Assembly (NCBI RefSeq): GCF_029784155.1
Contig: NW_026597566.1
Coordinates: 1 to 64,000 of the forward strand
DNA from: Uranotaenia lowii
Taxonomy: Eukaryota > Arthropoda > Insecta > Diptera > Culicidae
Direction of reading: 5' to 3'
Length of the DNA stretch: 64,000 bases
The notes beneath the pieces were generated by a model, which saw only the letters and a list, made by a program, of their open reading frames with translations, ran no database searches and was not told the DNA's origin. Positions 10,701 through 21,843 of this stretch are shown here, one piece after another (positions within the stretch are counted from its first letter, which is position 1; each line of letters starts with the position of its first letter). The translations under genes were made by a program, and so were the position numbers.

Positions 10701-11935
10701 GGCCTTTTTGCCTTCTGGATATTGGGTTCGTCGTAGAATTTCGTGAGCTCGTGTTTCATCTTTCGCCTCCGCAGTCCGTTCTCCTGTACGCCGCAAAAGA
10801 TGATTCCCAACACTCGTCGCTCGCAAACTCCGAGTGTGTGCAGGTCCTCATCGAGCAATATCCACGTCTTGTGCCACATAGGATAATCGGTTTAATGAGC
10901 GTCATCTACTTCGTCATTGCACTTCGTGCGAGAGCTAATCATTCGCAGCTTGTCGCCGTCGATCGTGACCTTGTTATTACTGGAAAAGCGGGCTCGGTCA
11001 GTCTCGGATACACAGCTCATAGATGTATAGCTCGCCACGATCGATCGTATCGTATGCGGCTTTGAAGTCGATGAATAGATATATGGTGCGTAGGGACTTA
11101 GTGTTCACGGATTTTTTTTAGGATTTGACGTAATGTTAAGATCTGGTCCTTCATAGAACGACTCTCCATGGAGCCGGCCTGATGACTTCCCACGAATCTG
11201 TTTGCCTGTGGCGTTAGGCGACGAAGTAGAATTCGGAACAGCACTTTGTATGCGGCTTTGAGGACAGTTATCGCTCGGTAGTTCTCACAGTCCAATTCGT
11301 CGCATATTATCCCTGCTTTCTACTCTTTCGGTAGCTGTTCTGTGCCCCAGATCTGGACCATCAACAATCAGGCGATCGGCCAACTTGTGCGAGCCCATTT
11401 TGGTGAATTCAGTTGGTATGCCATCCTTCCCAGCCGACTTGTTGCTATTCAGCTGGGGAATGGCTTCCTTAATTTCACTCATCGTTGTAAGTGGCTCCAC
11501 TTCTTCCTGGACTACGCCGGCGATGTACCTTCCCCCGCTGTCCCCGGTCTCTTACATGTGCGCCGTTAAGGTATTCATCGAAGTGTTGCTTCCACCTTTT
11601 GATCACCGCACGATAGTCCGTCAGGATGCCTCCGACCTTATCCCGGCACATTTCGCGTTAAGCTTCTGATAGAAATTTGTGATAGGTGTTTCCTGGGAAC
11701 GATGCACCTCTTCGAGCTACTCCTCCTCCAGGCGGCGCATTTTCTCCAGGAAAATTTGGACTCGCTACCTCTTCCGCTGAACCTTCCAATTGTCGGTTTG
11801 AATTCATCCTCCTGGGCAACCTGAGCGTTAAAATTCCCTATGACGATCTTGATATCATTTTTTGGGCAGCGGTCGTCACCGGTACTTCCGAGGTGAGGGC
11901 TGTTGTTGCTGATGTTGAAGAACCGGCGCATTCGC
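10701..11935 (-). mobile_element. Decayed non-LTR retrotransposon, copy B (same family as copy A)
   Basis: Minus-strand frames can be read in pol order. An endonuclease fragment comes first (IVIGNFNAQVAQEDEFKPTIG, near 11,850; the usual GDFNA is GNFNA here). A reverse transcriptase start follows near 11,470 (SNKSAGKDGIPTEFTKMG), then a block with ENYRAITVLKAAYKVLFRIL near 11,280. Last is a C-terminal block with TWILLDEDLHTLGVCERRVL near 10,860 that aligns with copy A. The palm domain is largely deleted and the frame shifts several times. This copy is inactive. Confidence 0.75.
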
Positions 11936-12396
11936 AGGTTGATCGACCACCACCCGGTGACGCGAATATCAGCTTGTTACATATGTCAAATCTTGTTTGC
12001 CTCCCAAATCTGATGAAAATCGCTTGAAAATAATTAGATTTGTGTCTATATTGTATTGATTTGGGAAATACTATAAAATACAATTTCCAAAACAATGTCA
12101 AAAAGTGCTACTTTTTGAGTTTTGCAATAAGTTGCATAAACATTTTTATTCAAATTCGGAAAAATTTCTTCAAAATTCATTAATAAACCTACACAAGCGC
12201 ATGTCAACAAATAACAGGTTGTATACCATGCCAACGGCTGAAAATTTATGATCAAGTAGGTCGTGAAATGTACTTCTCGACACTGAATTCAGTGCTGAAA
12301 AGTAGCACTTTTCGCTACTGTTTTCAGTGTCGAAGTGTTTACTTTTAACACTGAATTGCACAAATATCTATTTTGTGTTCGACTGTTTTATTGATT

Positions 12397-12588
12397 TTTT
12401 TTTTGTTTCGATTATAGTCGTTTTACCATCTTTATGGCATTCGCGACTTTATCAACGTTACAGTTGGCGGATCGTTATTGAAAAACTTATCCGGTACAAC
12501 TGTGTTCGATGTTTACTCTTGGGCTCGAACTCGTGGACATCAGCTCAGGAGACAACAGACTTGCCAACTGAGCTATATCACAAGCCCA
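12397..12588 (-). mobile_element. tRNA-derived SINE with target-site duplication
   Basis: On the minus strand the head reads like a tRNA: GATATAGCTCAGTTGGCAAG (A box) and CACGAGTTCGAGCCCAAG (B box). An unrelated body follows (CCGGATAAGTTTTTCAATAACG ... GATGGTAAAACGACTATAATCG) and then a poly(A) tail (poly(T) on the plus strand). TTTATTGATT flanks it on both sides (12,387-12,396 and 12,589-12,598). The RNA polymerase III head, A tail and 10-bp duplication support a SINE. It resembles mosquito tRNA-related SINEs such as Feilai; the family name is from memory. Confidence 0.88.
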
Positions 12589-12598
12589 TTTATTGATT

Positions 12599-14498
12599 AT
12601 TGATTTCTTAATTATGTATATGATCTTGTAATTTAAACAAAAAAAAATTGGAAGATAATTTCTTAACAATGGCCTGTAAATTTTAACATTTCTATACAAC
12701 AAAGGATTCCGCTGTTATGAAAAAAAATACACTAACGAATAAATCAACCAGAAACTTGATATCAATGAACGATTTAAAGCTTTTCAAAAAAGTGAAGTCA
12801 TGATGAAATGTATGTAAGTAGAACGTTGAAGATTTGATTTTGAACTATATTTTAATTAGTCTCATCAGAAATTGGAAAAAAAAGTTTCGATTAGAAGCAT
12901 GATATGCAAGTGCTCAACTAGCTCAATTCCATAGAAAGTCAACATTTGCTAGCCGGTTGTTAACTGAAAGTGACAAATATTTTTGATAGATGATTCAGAA
13001 TCCCCTGTTGAATTAAACATGAAATAATATTTCGCGTTCGTTCACCCAGCCTTAGCCCTTTTACTAGCACGTACACACACCCGCGTGAACATCTAATATT
13101 CTAAATCAGTCACTGGCATTTTTTGTTACTCACAGCTGTGCACTTCTTATTATTGCATATGTAGGTACGTATGGTATGGTAGAAGAGTTTAGAGGGTTTT
13201 GATGCATTCATTCAAACTAATAATGCATAGGACTACTAGGCTAGCTAGTAGTTTAGTTGGTGATGCAGTTGGCAGCAGTTCAATCAACCCATTCAAGGTC
13301 GCCTAGCTGCAGCCGGCTTAGCTAGCTTAAATGTCGCCAGTAATAAACATATGCCTAACTATATGGTTGAATGTAAACACACTTATTGGGACTAGTTAGT
13401 TTGTGGGCATTTTTTAAACTACTTGCTCACAACTCTTCTAAGGTTTGTTGTGTGTGGCCAACCACCCAACTACAAACGGCCACTCGCGAACTTGCGGGGC
13501 ATTGAACTTGACAGTGATGCAGCAGTCAAACAGAAAAAAAAAACTAGCCAAATAGATCTGGTGTAGAATGCACGCGGGCCGCTTGACAGTCCTGGCCGAT
13601 CGTTCTAGGACTTACTTATTGATAAGGCTGTTTATGTTTATGAATGCAATTCAGGAAAGGGAAAACAATTCGTCGAAAGTCGCGAGATCGTTGAACCTCT
13701 TTTCTCGCACTTCGAAACGTTTTACAGTTTGCAAAGGTATGATATAAGTCAATTGTTTTACCTATCTAGGACAACTTACAACCCCTTGACATTCCCCTAG
13801 ACATTGATTTCTAATCACTGCAGTGTGGCTACGTCAACCGATGACTTTCGGTCGCAACGTACCAAATAAGTGGAAAAAGATTAGAGATGGTCCCTCTCTG
13901 CTATCGGTCAGTGAATGTTGACCCAGTTAGATATCGTCAACCGATTACAAAACGGAGGTACAAAAATATTCGCGAAATATGACACCCACACAAAGTTGAA
14001 CTCTGTACGTACCGTCAAACGGAGCATCATGCAATAGCAGGGTTAGATACAACATTTATACATGTAACATTTGTTTCCATATGCTGGAACATGATTGTTT
14101 TGCATCACGTGTTTGTTAATTTAAAAATTCCATCCATCAAAACATTAATTATTACAATTTCAGTTAGTAGAATTTTTTGTAGTATTTTCACCCCTATATG
14201 TATGCAGCAACCTGCTTTTCCTTAAAAAACAATTTTCGACAAAAAAAAATGTAAAAATTACTGCAATTGGTGCTTTATGCGTTAGAACATAAAAAAATAA
14301 ATTTTCAAACGTTTTCATTTGATTTTCCTTCAAAAACAAAGTTTGATGCAACTAAGCCCTTTTTCTTAAATGACATACTAAAATTTTCAATATGTGCTAT
14401 AAGAGTCAAAATTTCTACCAGTTTTTCCCAACACGAGTGAACTTTTTTTTATTAATTTGTCTTTGGTTAAATTACCATGCAGACTAATATCTTAAAAA
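12599..14498. other. Interval without recognisable genes
   Basis: Only short AT-rich ORFs are present. No RNA gene, domain or clear repeat boundary was recognised. Confidence 0.4.
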
Positions 14499-16225
14499 CT
14501 AAGGGAAAACTAATTTAAAACTACGCTTACTCATGTTAAAATCGAACGGATCGTCTACTAAATTGAAACGTTTACAACATTTATCTATCGGATGGTAGTA
14601 CGGTGGTAAGGTATCCAGAGAAACTGGCGTTGCATACATATTGACCCGTTGGAGAATGTATGCTGAGTCAATGCGGTAGGTTAACACATCACAGATGAAG
14701 ATTTGCTGCAGTTCGGTTCGGCGTTTTTCGAGTGTGGCTAGGTTTATCTTTGCTCATATAATGGAAGCCGAAGCGGTTCATTCCAAGGAAGGCGACGTTG
14801 AGCGTACCTAACAAAACTACGCTGAACATGTTCGAGGCGGTAGCATTGTGCGCTCTGATAGAGAGCCCACACCCGTGCAGCATGCTCCAAGATGCTACGT
14901 ACCGGAGAGCAATAAACTGCTTTCAAAGCGTAAATGTCATCAAAATCACATGTTTTTCGACGCAGAAATCCGAGAATTGCAAATCCTTGCAGCGGTAAGC
15001 GCAATGTGCTCGGCAAATGTAAGCGTTGTTATCAATTTTCACACCTAAGTCCAGAATAAAGACACATTCTCCAGACTCTCTCCGCCAAGCTGGTATTCAA
15101 AATTGATAACGACGTGCACGGGAAAAATTGACAACCTAACATTTTTTAGCGTTAGCCAGCATTCCGTTTAGATGACACCAGTTATCAAGTCTAGCAATAT
15201 CGGCTTGCAAGGCAAGGCAATCAACTTTACTGACGACCTTTCAGCTTCAGATCGTCGGCGTACAGGCGTATCCGATTGAAGCGTGGCACACGAGTCATTC
15301 ACGAAAATGATGAAAAACAGCGGTCCCAGGTGACTTCCCTGAGGAACTCCTGACGGGGTGGCAAATGTCTTCGAGCATGTATTTTTTAGCTTCGTGAAAG
15401 AGTGGCGATGTGATAGGTACGACGAAACCCACTCGAGCAACCAGGTTGGAAAGCCAAGTTGATCCATCTTTGCTATTAATATCCTGTGCGGAACACGGTC
15501 GAACGGCTTCGCGAGATCGATGTAAATAGAATCAACTTGACAACCTTCCTCCAGAGTGTTACTTAACGAGCTCACGTAACACATTAAATTGGTGGCAGTT
15601 GACCTTTTTTTTAACGAAACCATGCTGATAATCTGAGATCAATGGTTTGGCAGCATCGTACAGTCGTCCATGTATGAGAACTTCAAAAATTTTGGAGATC
15701 GAACTCAGAAGCGAAATTGGTCGGTAGTTTTCGACGCAGTAGGTATTTCCCGATTTGTAGATAGGAGCGATGGCCGCAATTCGCCAGACGCTTGGAAATA
15801 CCCTTTCTCTCAGTGAACGATTGAAAAGACAGCAAATGGGGGCAGCTAGTGATGCAACGCAATGTTTCAAAACCGTCGGAGTTATGTTGTCTGGACCGGG
15901 ACCTTTAGATGGATCGGCTGCGGACAATTGCTCGTATACTCCCTGCTCGGTGAGGCAAGGCAAAGGTAAGTTCACGTCATGGGATTGTATGGAGGCTAGG
16001 TAGTTGTTGTTTGCTACAATGTCGGAGGAACTTAAGACACTTTGGAAAAAATCGGCGAACATGTTCGTGGATTCAGTTATGTTACGTGAAGTAACGCCAT
16101 TGAAACTTGCATCTACAGGGATCGTTGCGTTTCGTTTTTTTTTTAAAGTGTCTCCAAAACAATGGGGGGTCATTTTTAAGATTCCCTTGTCCGTTGTAGA
16201 AAAGAGAGCGTTTGATCATTTTTTT
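14499..16225 (-). mobile_element. Decayed non-LTR retrotransposon (reverse transcriptase)
   Basis: The frames read from right to left. Near 16,150-15,900 is the pre-RT region with FADFFQSVLSS, then a PSKGPGPDNITPTVLKHC block and VENYRPISLLSSISKIFEVL near 15,740. After a frameshift come YIDLAKPFDRVPHRIL and SGVPQGSHLGPLFFIIFVND near 15,320, then the C-terminal AVYCSPVRSILEHAARVWALYQ near 14,900. A further block near 14,560 (FNLVDDPFDFNMSKRSFK) matches the far C-terminus of the family. The YADD region is disrupted. It is similar to, but not the same family as, the element at 506-2,975. Confidence 0.8.
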
Positions 16226-17425
16226 TTAATAAAGTATGGATTACCCAAAATCTGGACGCTTTAAAAAGGGTCTTTTTCGAAGCTATGTAAACGGAATAAA
16301 AATGTTTTGAACTCAAAATGAAGGGTTTTTATTGCACTTTAAAGGAAAAATAATAAAAAAAATATTCCAACATTGTTTTGATGAAATTTAGAATTTTTCG
16401 TCGAGAACCACTCATCATAGTTTGGACACCCTATACGCTGATCTCAGCGGCCATTTTGTTCCACAATCTCTTCATCTTAGTTGCATCCCGAATCGTCCTA
16501 CCATTCTTCTTCATCTTCTGCTTGACAATTCCCCAAAAAAATTTCGATAGAGTGGAATTGAGGGCAGTTGGGTTGGTTCTTTTGTTCTTTTCGACAAAAT
16601 CAACCCAGTTGTCTCGATACCCCTGTAGTACCTTTTTGCTGTAGTGGCAGTTTGCCAAATCTGGCGAAACCTTTACTGGTTCTTTGTGAGATCTTATGTA
16701 CGAAAAAAAACGATTTTCAGGTACTCCTCCTTGTACATTTCGGAGTCCATAGTCTTGTTTTTCACAAAAACCGGGGTTTTTCGTCCGCAGCTGCAAATAC
16801 CTTGCCAGATCAAATACTTTCTTGCAAACTTATCGGCAAAAACGAATTTGAACTTGGCGGGGACTACACCCCGACCAGTGGCTTTGTAAAATTTTTGGCC
16901 AGGAAGCCGCCCAAAAACCATCTTCACGTACGTTTCGTCATCCATGAGGATGCATTCGTCGTACTTTTTTTATATAGATATAGATAATGATAGAGGAAGG
17001 ATAAAGCAGGATCTCAATGAAACATGATGTTTCCTCGAAGAGATTCCTTTTTTCTTAATTCTAACCGTAACTCCTCCGAGGATATGATGGCTAGCATCTT
17101 ACAAATGCTAAAACCACCAACCCACCGAAAAGTGTACTATGTATGCCGTGACCGGGATTCGATCTCATACCCCCTGGCTTAGAAGACTTGAAGGCTATCC
17201 TCTACGCCACGGGCAGCGTTAGAACTTGTTGTATAACTTCCGGGCCCGTCCTTTGGCTTCTACATTCTTCTTCAATGTCCGGTTTGGTTGCTTACGGGCC
17301 CGATAAGATCGTATTCCTTCGCGCAGACGAATCCTTCTGCACCGGTCGGCATTGAATTTCTTGGCGATGTCATAGTCCGACTGCCCTGCCAGAAAGTCAT
17401 ATAGCGGCTGATTCGGTAAAGTATG
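16226..17425 (-). mobile_element. mariner-like (ITmD37E-type) transposase remnant
   Basis: Minus-strand frames read in transposase order. The N-terminal DNA-binding part near 17,400-17,230 contains SDYDIAKKFNADRC and ARKQPNRTLKKN. The catalytic domain near 16,940 contains ILMDDETYVKMVFG and FVFADKFARKYLIWQGICSC. A later block near 16,650 has SPDLANCHYSKKVLQGY. The third acidic residue region reads LSKFFWGIVKQ where families have IEKYW, and a frame slip nearby restores an IE pair, so the copy is dead. The arrangement fits the mosquito ITmD37E group. A SINE splits the gene just before the MDDE block. Confidence 0.8.
16975..17220 (-). mobile_element. Second tRNA-derived SINE, inserted in the mariner gene
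   Basis: On the minus strand the head reads CCCGTGGCGTAGAGGATAGC (A box in TGGCGTAGAGG) and then GAGATCGAATCCCGGTCACG (B box). The body ends with ATCATTATCTATATCTATAT and a short A run. The transposase reading resumes on both sides (RARKLYNKF before, YDECILMDDETYVK after), so the insertion point is clear. No exact target duplication could be read. Confidence 0.75.
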
Positions 17426-18789
17426 TCATATTTTATGGCTATTTTCTGAGTGTATAGTCATTATGTGCTATGAAATTCAGCTTTTCGTCAACTTGTTTTC
17501 CCAAGTATTTGACCTGACGTATTTGACCTGACGCACTCTTTCGATAGCACAATCATCAATTCGCAATTCTGAGCACACCCTGATTTGAAGATCACCGATA
17601 ACCATCCAGCTGATTTTATTAAGATTCAGACACAATTTTTTTTTCGGATAACGAGCTCTAAGTTATCACCACTCCAGTAGGAGACTGAATCATCTGCAAA
17701 CAGTTTGAGACAACCATAACGTAGACAGTGTTTCATGTTATTGATGTACAATATGAATGATAAGGGACCCAGAACACTTCCTTGGGGGACCCCTAGATTA
17801 TTTTCTCTATATCGTGAATATGATGATTTATATTTTGTTCTTTGCATTCTATCATTCAAGTAGTCTTTAAACCAGTTAAGTACCTATTCTTTCCAAAACG
17901 TTCACCAATCTTAACCGATCAATCGTTTCAAAAGCGCTCTTGAAATCCAGAAACACGGCATCTGTGTAACTACCGTATTCAATATTGGTCTTCCAATTTC
18001 GAAGTATGTATCAAGCTCACTGGAGACTCCGTTCAATGCTGCCTCTGAATCCAAATTGCTCGTTGATCAATATTCCTTCTGACTCAATAAAACGTAGAAA
18101 TTGCTTTTTAACTGCTAGCTCCAAAACCTTTTCTTGTAGGTATTTCCATCATCGTTTATCAGACGATATAATTTAGCCTCTCGTGCAATTTTCTCTTTTT
18201 CAATAGGAACAACAGTCGAATGCTTCCATGTAGAAGGTATTATTCCTATTCGTAGACTCGTATTTATAATTTGTGTCAACTGATTAGCTAGTACCTACCG
18301 GTAGAGAATCCTTAAAAACTTTCAAAGCGACGTTGTCGATTTTATATTTTTCACGATTTCATCAAATTCTTGACAACTTATTGTTTCAAATGAACTGAAA
18401 CTTCCACCATTGCAGACAATATGATCCATGAAGAACTTGTCGGAATACTGGAATGGATTTCCACGACACTGTCTATGAAGAAGTCATTAAACTTCTCTGC
18501 AATTTCAGTTTCATCCGTGATTTCAACCCCGTCAAACGAGACCGAATTTTCTTTTGCAGCATTTGGACTTACCAATCGTTTTATTATTTTCCATAGCAGT
18601 TTTCCATTATTTATTTTGATTTCTTTCCAGCTCATCTTCAATTGATCGATTTTTAACCAGCTTTATTTCTCGTGAATATTTATTCATTACAAATTTGTAT
18701 GTTCGCCAACTTCTTTCGCTTTTCGTTCTTAGAATCTTTTTATAAGGATTGTCTTTTTGCTTTTTAATTTGCTTAAGCATTTGCTGCAC
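17426..18789 (-). mobile_element. Decayed non-LTR retrotransposon (L2/CR1-like reverse transcriptase)
   Basis: Reading right to left, the 18,789-18,607 frame (TKSERSWRTYKFVMNKYSRE) and the 18,641-18,378 frame (ITDETEIAEKFNDFFIDSVV) are the region before the RT. The palm follows: FETIDRLRL near 17,920, then NNLGVPQGSVLGPLSFILYI and LFADDSVSYWSG near 17,700. The thumb follows after a stop (VRQVKYLGKQVDEKL near 17,500). It then runs straight into the truncated mariner at about 17,425. Clade assignment is by resemblance only. Confidence 0.7.
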
Positions 18790-18925
18790 TTGCCCCGGTC
18801 TACCTCAAATCTAAATATTTAAAAAAAGTTGAATGTGCACCAAGGTTTTTTACACGGTTTTCGAGAATTAACACGGTTTGTTTACACGGATTTCGCGAAT
18901 TAACACGGTTTTTTAGAGAAAATAG

Positions 18926-19110
18926 TCATGTCTCAGGTCTCATGTTTTATGTTTCAGGTCTCAGGTTTTATGTCCCATGTCTCAGTTCTCAGGTTTCAGG
19001 TCTCAGGTCTCATGTATCACGTTCTTAGTCTCATAGCTAAGATTTTCCCAACTTCTCAGATCTCATGTCTCAATTGTCTGGTCTCAAGTCTCAGGTCTCA
19101 AGTGTCAAGT
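18926..19110. repeat. Degenerate CTCAGGT/CTCATGT minisatellite
   Basis: Variants of TCTCAGG, TCTCATGT and TTTCAGG recur every 7-14 bases. In translation they give runs of S-Q-V-S, but no gene is implied. Confidence 0.75.
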
Positions 19111-19170
19111 TACATGTCCTTTTGTTTCCAGTTTCAGAACTGCAGACATTTAAAGGTTTTTTTACACGGT

Positions 19171-19185
19171 TTTCTTCTTCTTCTT

Positions 19186-19215
<30 letters not shown>
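19171..19215. repeat. (TTC)n microsatellite
   Basis: About 15 uninterrupted TTC units. They produce poly-Ser and poly-Leu in overlapping ORFs that are artefacts. Confidence 0.95.
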
Positions 19216-19217
<2 letters not shown>

Positions 19218-20843
19218 ATCAACATGGCCAAAACATGTAGGCATCCTGGAAAATTGAAGACTTGCGTCTATCATTTTTCTTTTCAGCGTATTATCTGTTA
19301 CATATTCCTATGCATTGCAGATATTACTACGGCCAGGCCAACCATGTGATGAAAACCGCAAAAGATACAGGATACAGGGGCGGAATGAAGCGTGGAGATC
19401 CCTACCAAACGCTTCATATAATATTTTGAATATGTAAAGACCTAAATATGAATTTATGTCATTTGGGAAAGTATATATGGAATATTGATACATTAAATGC
19501 TGTTAAGGAATTAGGAAATTACGATACCTACCAACATTATACTCACCGCAATAATAATTAGAATATAGAATATTACATTTGGGTTTCTGTAGATCAGCTA
19601 TTCTCACATTATTAAAATAGTAAGTTTCAAGCATGGATTATCATTAAAGTTCTCCATTTAAAATAATTCTATATTTGAACGAAAGATTCAAATTCACTGG
19701 TTTTTAAATAATCCTAAAAAAATATCTTGAGCTTAAAAATTCAACAACATTCTCAAAGTTTAATGATCACATAAATTTTTAACGCTAATTGGCGTATAAA
19801 ATTGAACATCTTTCTATCGGAAACTGCACTCGAAAATGTCGGGTTGGGCGGATGTGTAATATCACATCCTACAGAACATACTTTCACAAAGTTTTTAATA
19901 TCAGCTCACAAAAAATCTAGAGAGGACGCGTACATGATTGAGTTTCTGTGCACAAAATTTTCAAATCCGGTAAAATTCTGCTCAGTTTTCTTTCGTAATT
20001 ACTTACTTTCATGACTTCTCAAATCCATTACTACTTTAATTTATGATGCTTGATCAACAACATTATAAAGGGAGAAATGTTGTAGAATGAAATAACAAGA
20101 AAAAATGAGCTGTCTTAATAAATAAGATCAGCCTAATACAAAATAGATCGGAACGGGCTCACCGAGGCTGCATAACAGGATAACAGGACTCTTTTGTTGG
20201 CCGATCTGGTAGCGCTTAATTTACCGGAAGCGAGTTTCAGTAACGTCATAACCAAATTTGAATAAATACAGATACACTTCTTGAGAACTTGTTTTCAAAT
20301 CTTTCTTTCTTCTTCACATGGTCCAATTTCGTATTTTTCAAATAACGCTTCCATAGTGAAAAAAATCTATCGAGATAATTTTCACGGAGCTGTCATGAAC
20401 ACAACCGATCACTTTTTTTCTCATGGCCAGCTCTAGGATCTAAAGGTTTTTTTTACACGGTTTTCGGGAATTAACATGGTTTTTTTACACGATTTTCGGG
20501 AATTAACACGGTTTTTTTTACGCGGTAGGAATTTATATCAGTGTAAAAAAACCTTGGTGTATATATTTGACTGTTTTAGGACAAATCAATCCAATCGCAT
20601 ATTACCGACATTCTATCGGCCAATTTGCATTTCGAAATTCGGATAAGTTTGCATAATTCAAATTTAGTTCATTCGAATCATTATACATTAAAAAAAAGAT
20701 ATTTGTGGCCCTCTGGATCAAAGAGAAGTAAGTGTCAAAATCATCAATTTTGAGTTAAGTATTTATACATATCAATTCTTCACCTCTCTACCTACATCTG
20801 GTACAAAACTCAGATTCAACACTTTTTCGATTGAATCAAAACT

Positions 20844-21015
20844 TGTTGAGTTTATGATAAATTATAGTAACCTGAATCCGTTGTCAAGATAAACAAACTT
20901 TATCCAAGCAATATGTTTTCCTGTCGGGTATAAAAACCTGCTCGGCAGCTAATACATTCTGTTCTAAGTTTTTACTTCAACCAACCGTGTTTCTTTTCCA
21001 CGCCACTTTACAAGT
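20844..21015 (+). repeat. 5' LTR of the copia-type element
   Basis: The LTR starts TGTTGAGTTTATG and ends CTTTACAAGT. It contains GGTATAAAAACCTGC, a TATA-box candidate. It is almost identical to 22,850-23,030 apart from small indels and substitutions. The flanking AAACT at 20,839-20,843 recurs after the 3' LTR. Confidence 0.9.
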
Positions 21016-21030
21016 GGTTATGATGGGCCC
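21016..21030 (+). promoter_or_regulatory. Primer-binding site
   Basis: GGTTATGATGGGCCC lies directly after the 5' LTR. It resembles the copia primer site, which pairs with an internal part of initiator tRNA-Met rather than with its 3' end. That comparison is from established knowledge of copia. Confidence 0.65.
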
Positions 21031-21096
21031 AGAATAGTTTGGTCAAAGAAGTTCAAGAAAAGTGAAGTTTTCCCAAGATGGTTCTTCCCAGAGGTG

Positions 21097-21843
21097 ATGG
21101 TCCCCGGAACGAAGGAAGCGGCAGTGGCTCAAGCAGCAGCAGGAGCGGTGAGCCTGCCGGCTATCGAGAAGCTGAAGGGACGGATCAACAACTCTTCTTG
21201 GTCCTTTTCGATGAAGATGATTCTCATCCGAGAAGGGTCGTGGCGTGCCGTCAAACCGAGAGATGGCGACGATGTGGATATGGACGAGCGAGCGTTAGCT
21301 GCCATTTGCCTGAGCATCGAGAAGAGCAACTTTAATCTGGTGAGGAACGCGGAAACAGCACAAGAGGCCTTGAACAAGCTGGAGAAGGCATTACTGGACA
21401 AACTGACGTCGGTCAAACTGGAAGATTTTGAGAACGTGGAGGATTACATCGATGAGTTGGTTACGACAACCGACAGCCTGCGTGAAATCGGTTTCGAGGT
21501 TAACGATCAGTGGCTGGCATCTTTCCTGCTGAAGGGTCTTCCGGCTTACTATGCCCCGATGATAATGGGCATTCAAGCGTCGGGAATGGAGCTGACGTCC
21601 GATGCCATCAAAACGAAGATTCTTCAAGACGTTAAGTGGCCATTGACGAGCTCTGGCGATGAAGGTGCCCTGTACACGAATCAAAAGTTTCGGCATGCGA
21701 GGGGTATTTATGGTGCGAGAAGGAACATCGTTTGTTACAACTACAATCAACCAGGCCATTATGCAGCTAATTGTCCTGAAAAGCAAGGTTCTTCGAACAA
21801 TCCTGGTGGTTCGAATGGTAAGGCTCTGTGCGCGGTTTTTTGA
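21097..21843 (+). pseudogene. copia-type gag polyprotein
   Basis: The frame from an ATG at 21,097 encodes about 248 residues. The N-terminal gag fold follows the copia pattern (IEKLKGRINNSSWSFSMKMI, near residue 25). A helical middle has DYIDELVTTTDSLREIGFEV and ends with WLASFLLKGLPAYYAPMI. The zinc knuckle near residue 215 reads CYNYNQPGHYAANCP; the second Cys of the usual CxxC is Tyr, so metal binding is probably lost. The frame stops just after, and the protease continues in another frame. In copia gag and pol are usually one ORF, so the shift is read as a lesion. An overlapping frame from ATG 21,078 is a shadow. Confidence 0.85.

Larger units (their letters stand above)
18838..20559. mobile_element. 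Terminal-inverted-repeat element with iterated ACACGG motifs
   Basis: The left end reads CACCAAGGTTTTTTACACGG. The right end, reverse complemented, reads CACCAAGGTTTTTTTACACTG. Inside each end is a short array of TTACACGG and GGGAATTAACACGG-type units (18,850-18,915 and 20,445-20,525). The middle holds a CTCAGGT-type minisatellite, a (TTC)n tract and AT-rich sequence with no gene. The target duplication was not resolved. Symmetrical ends and lack of coding sequence suggest a non-autonomous DNA element. Confidence 0.6.

Noticed and set aside
12500..12588. Possible tRNA gene on the minus strand
   Set aside because: The tRNA-like part is fused to a SINE body with an A tail and a target duplication.
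18928..19349. ORFs rich in Ser or Leu
   Set aside because: They are translations of the CTCAGG minisatellite and the (TTC)n tract.
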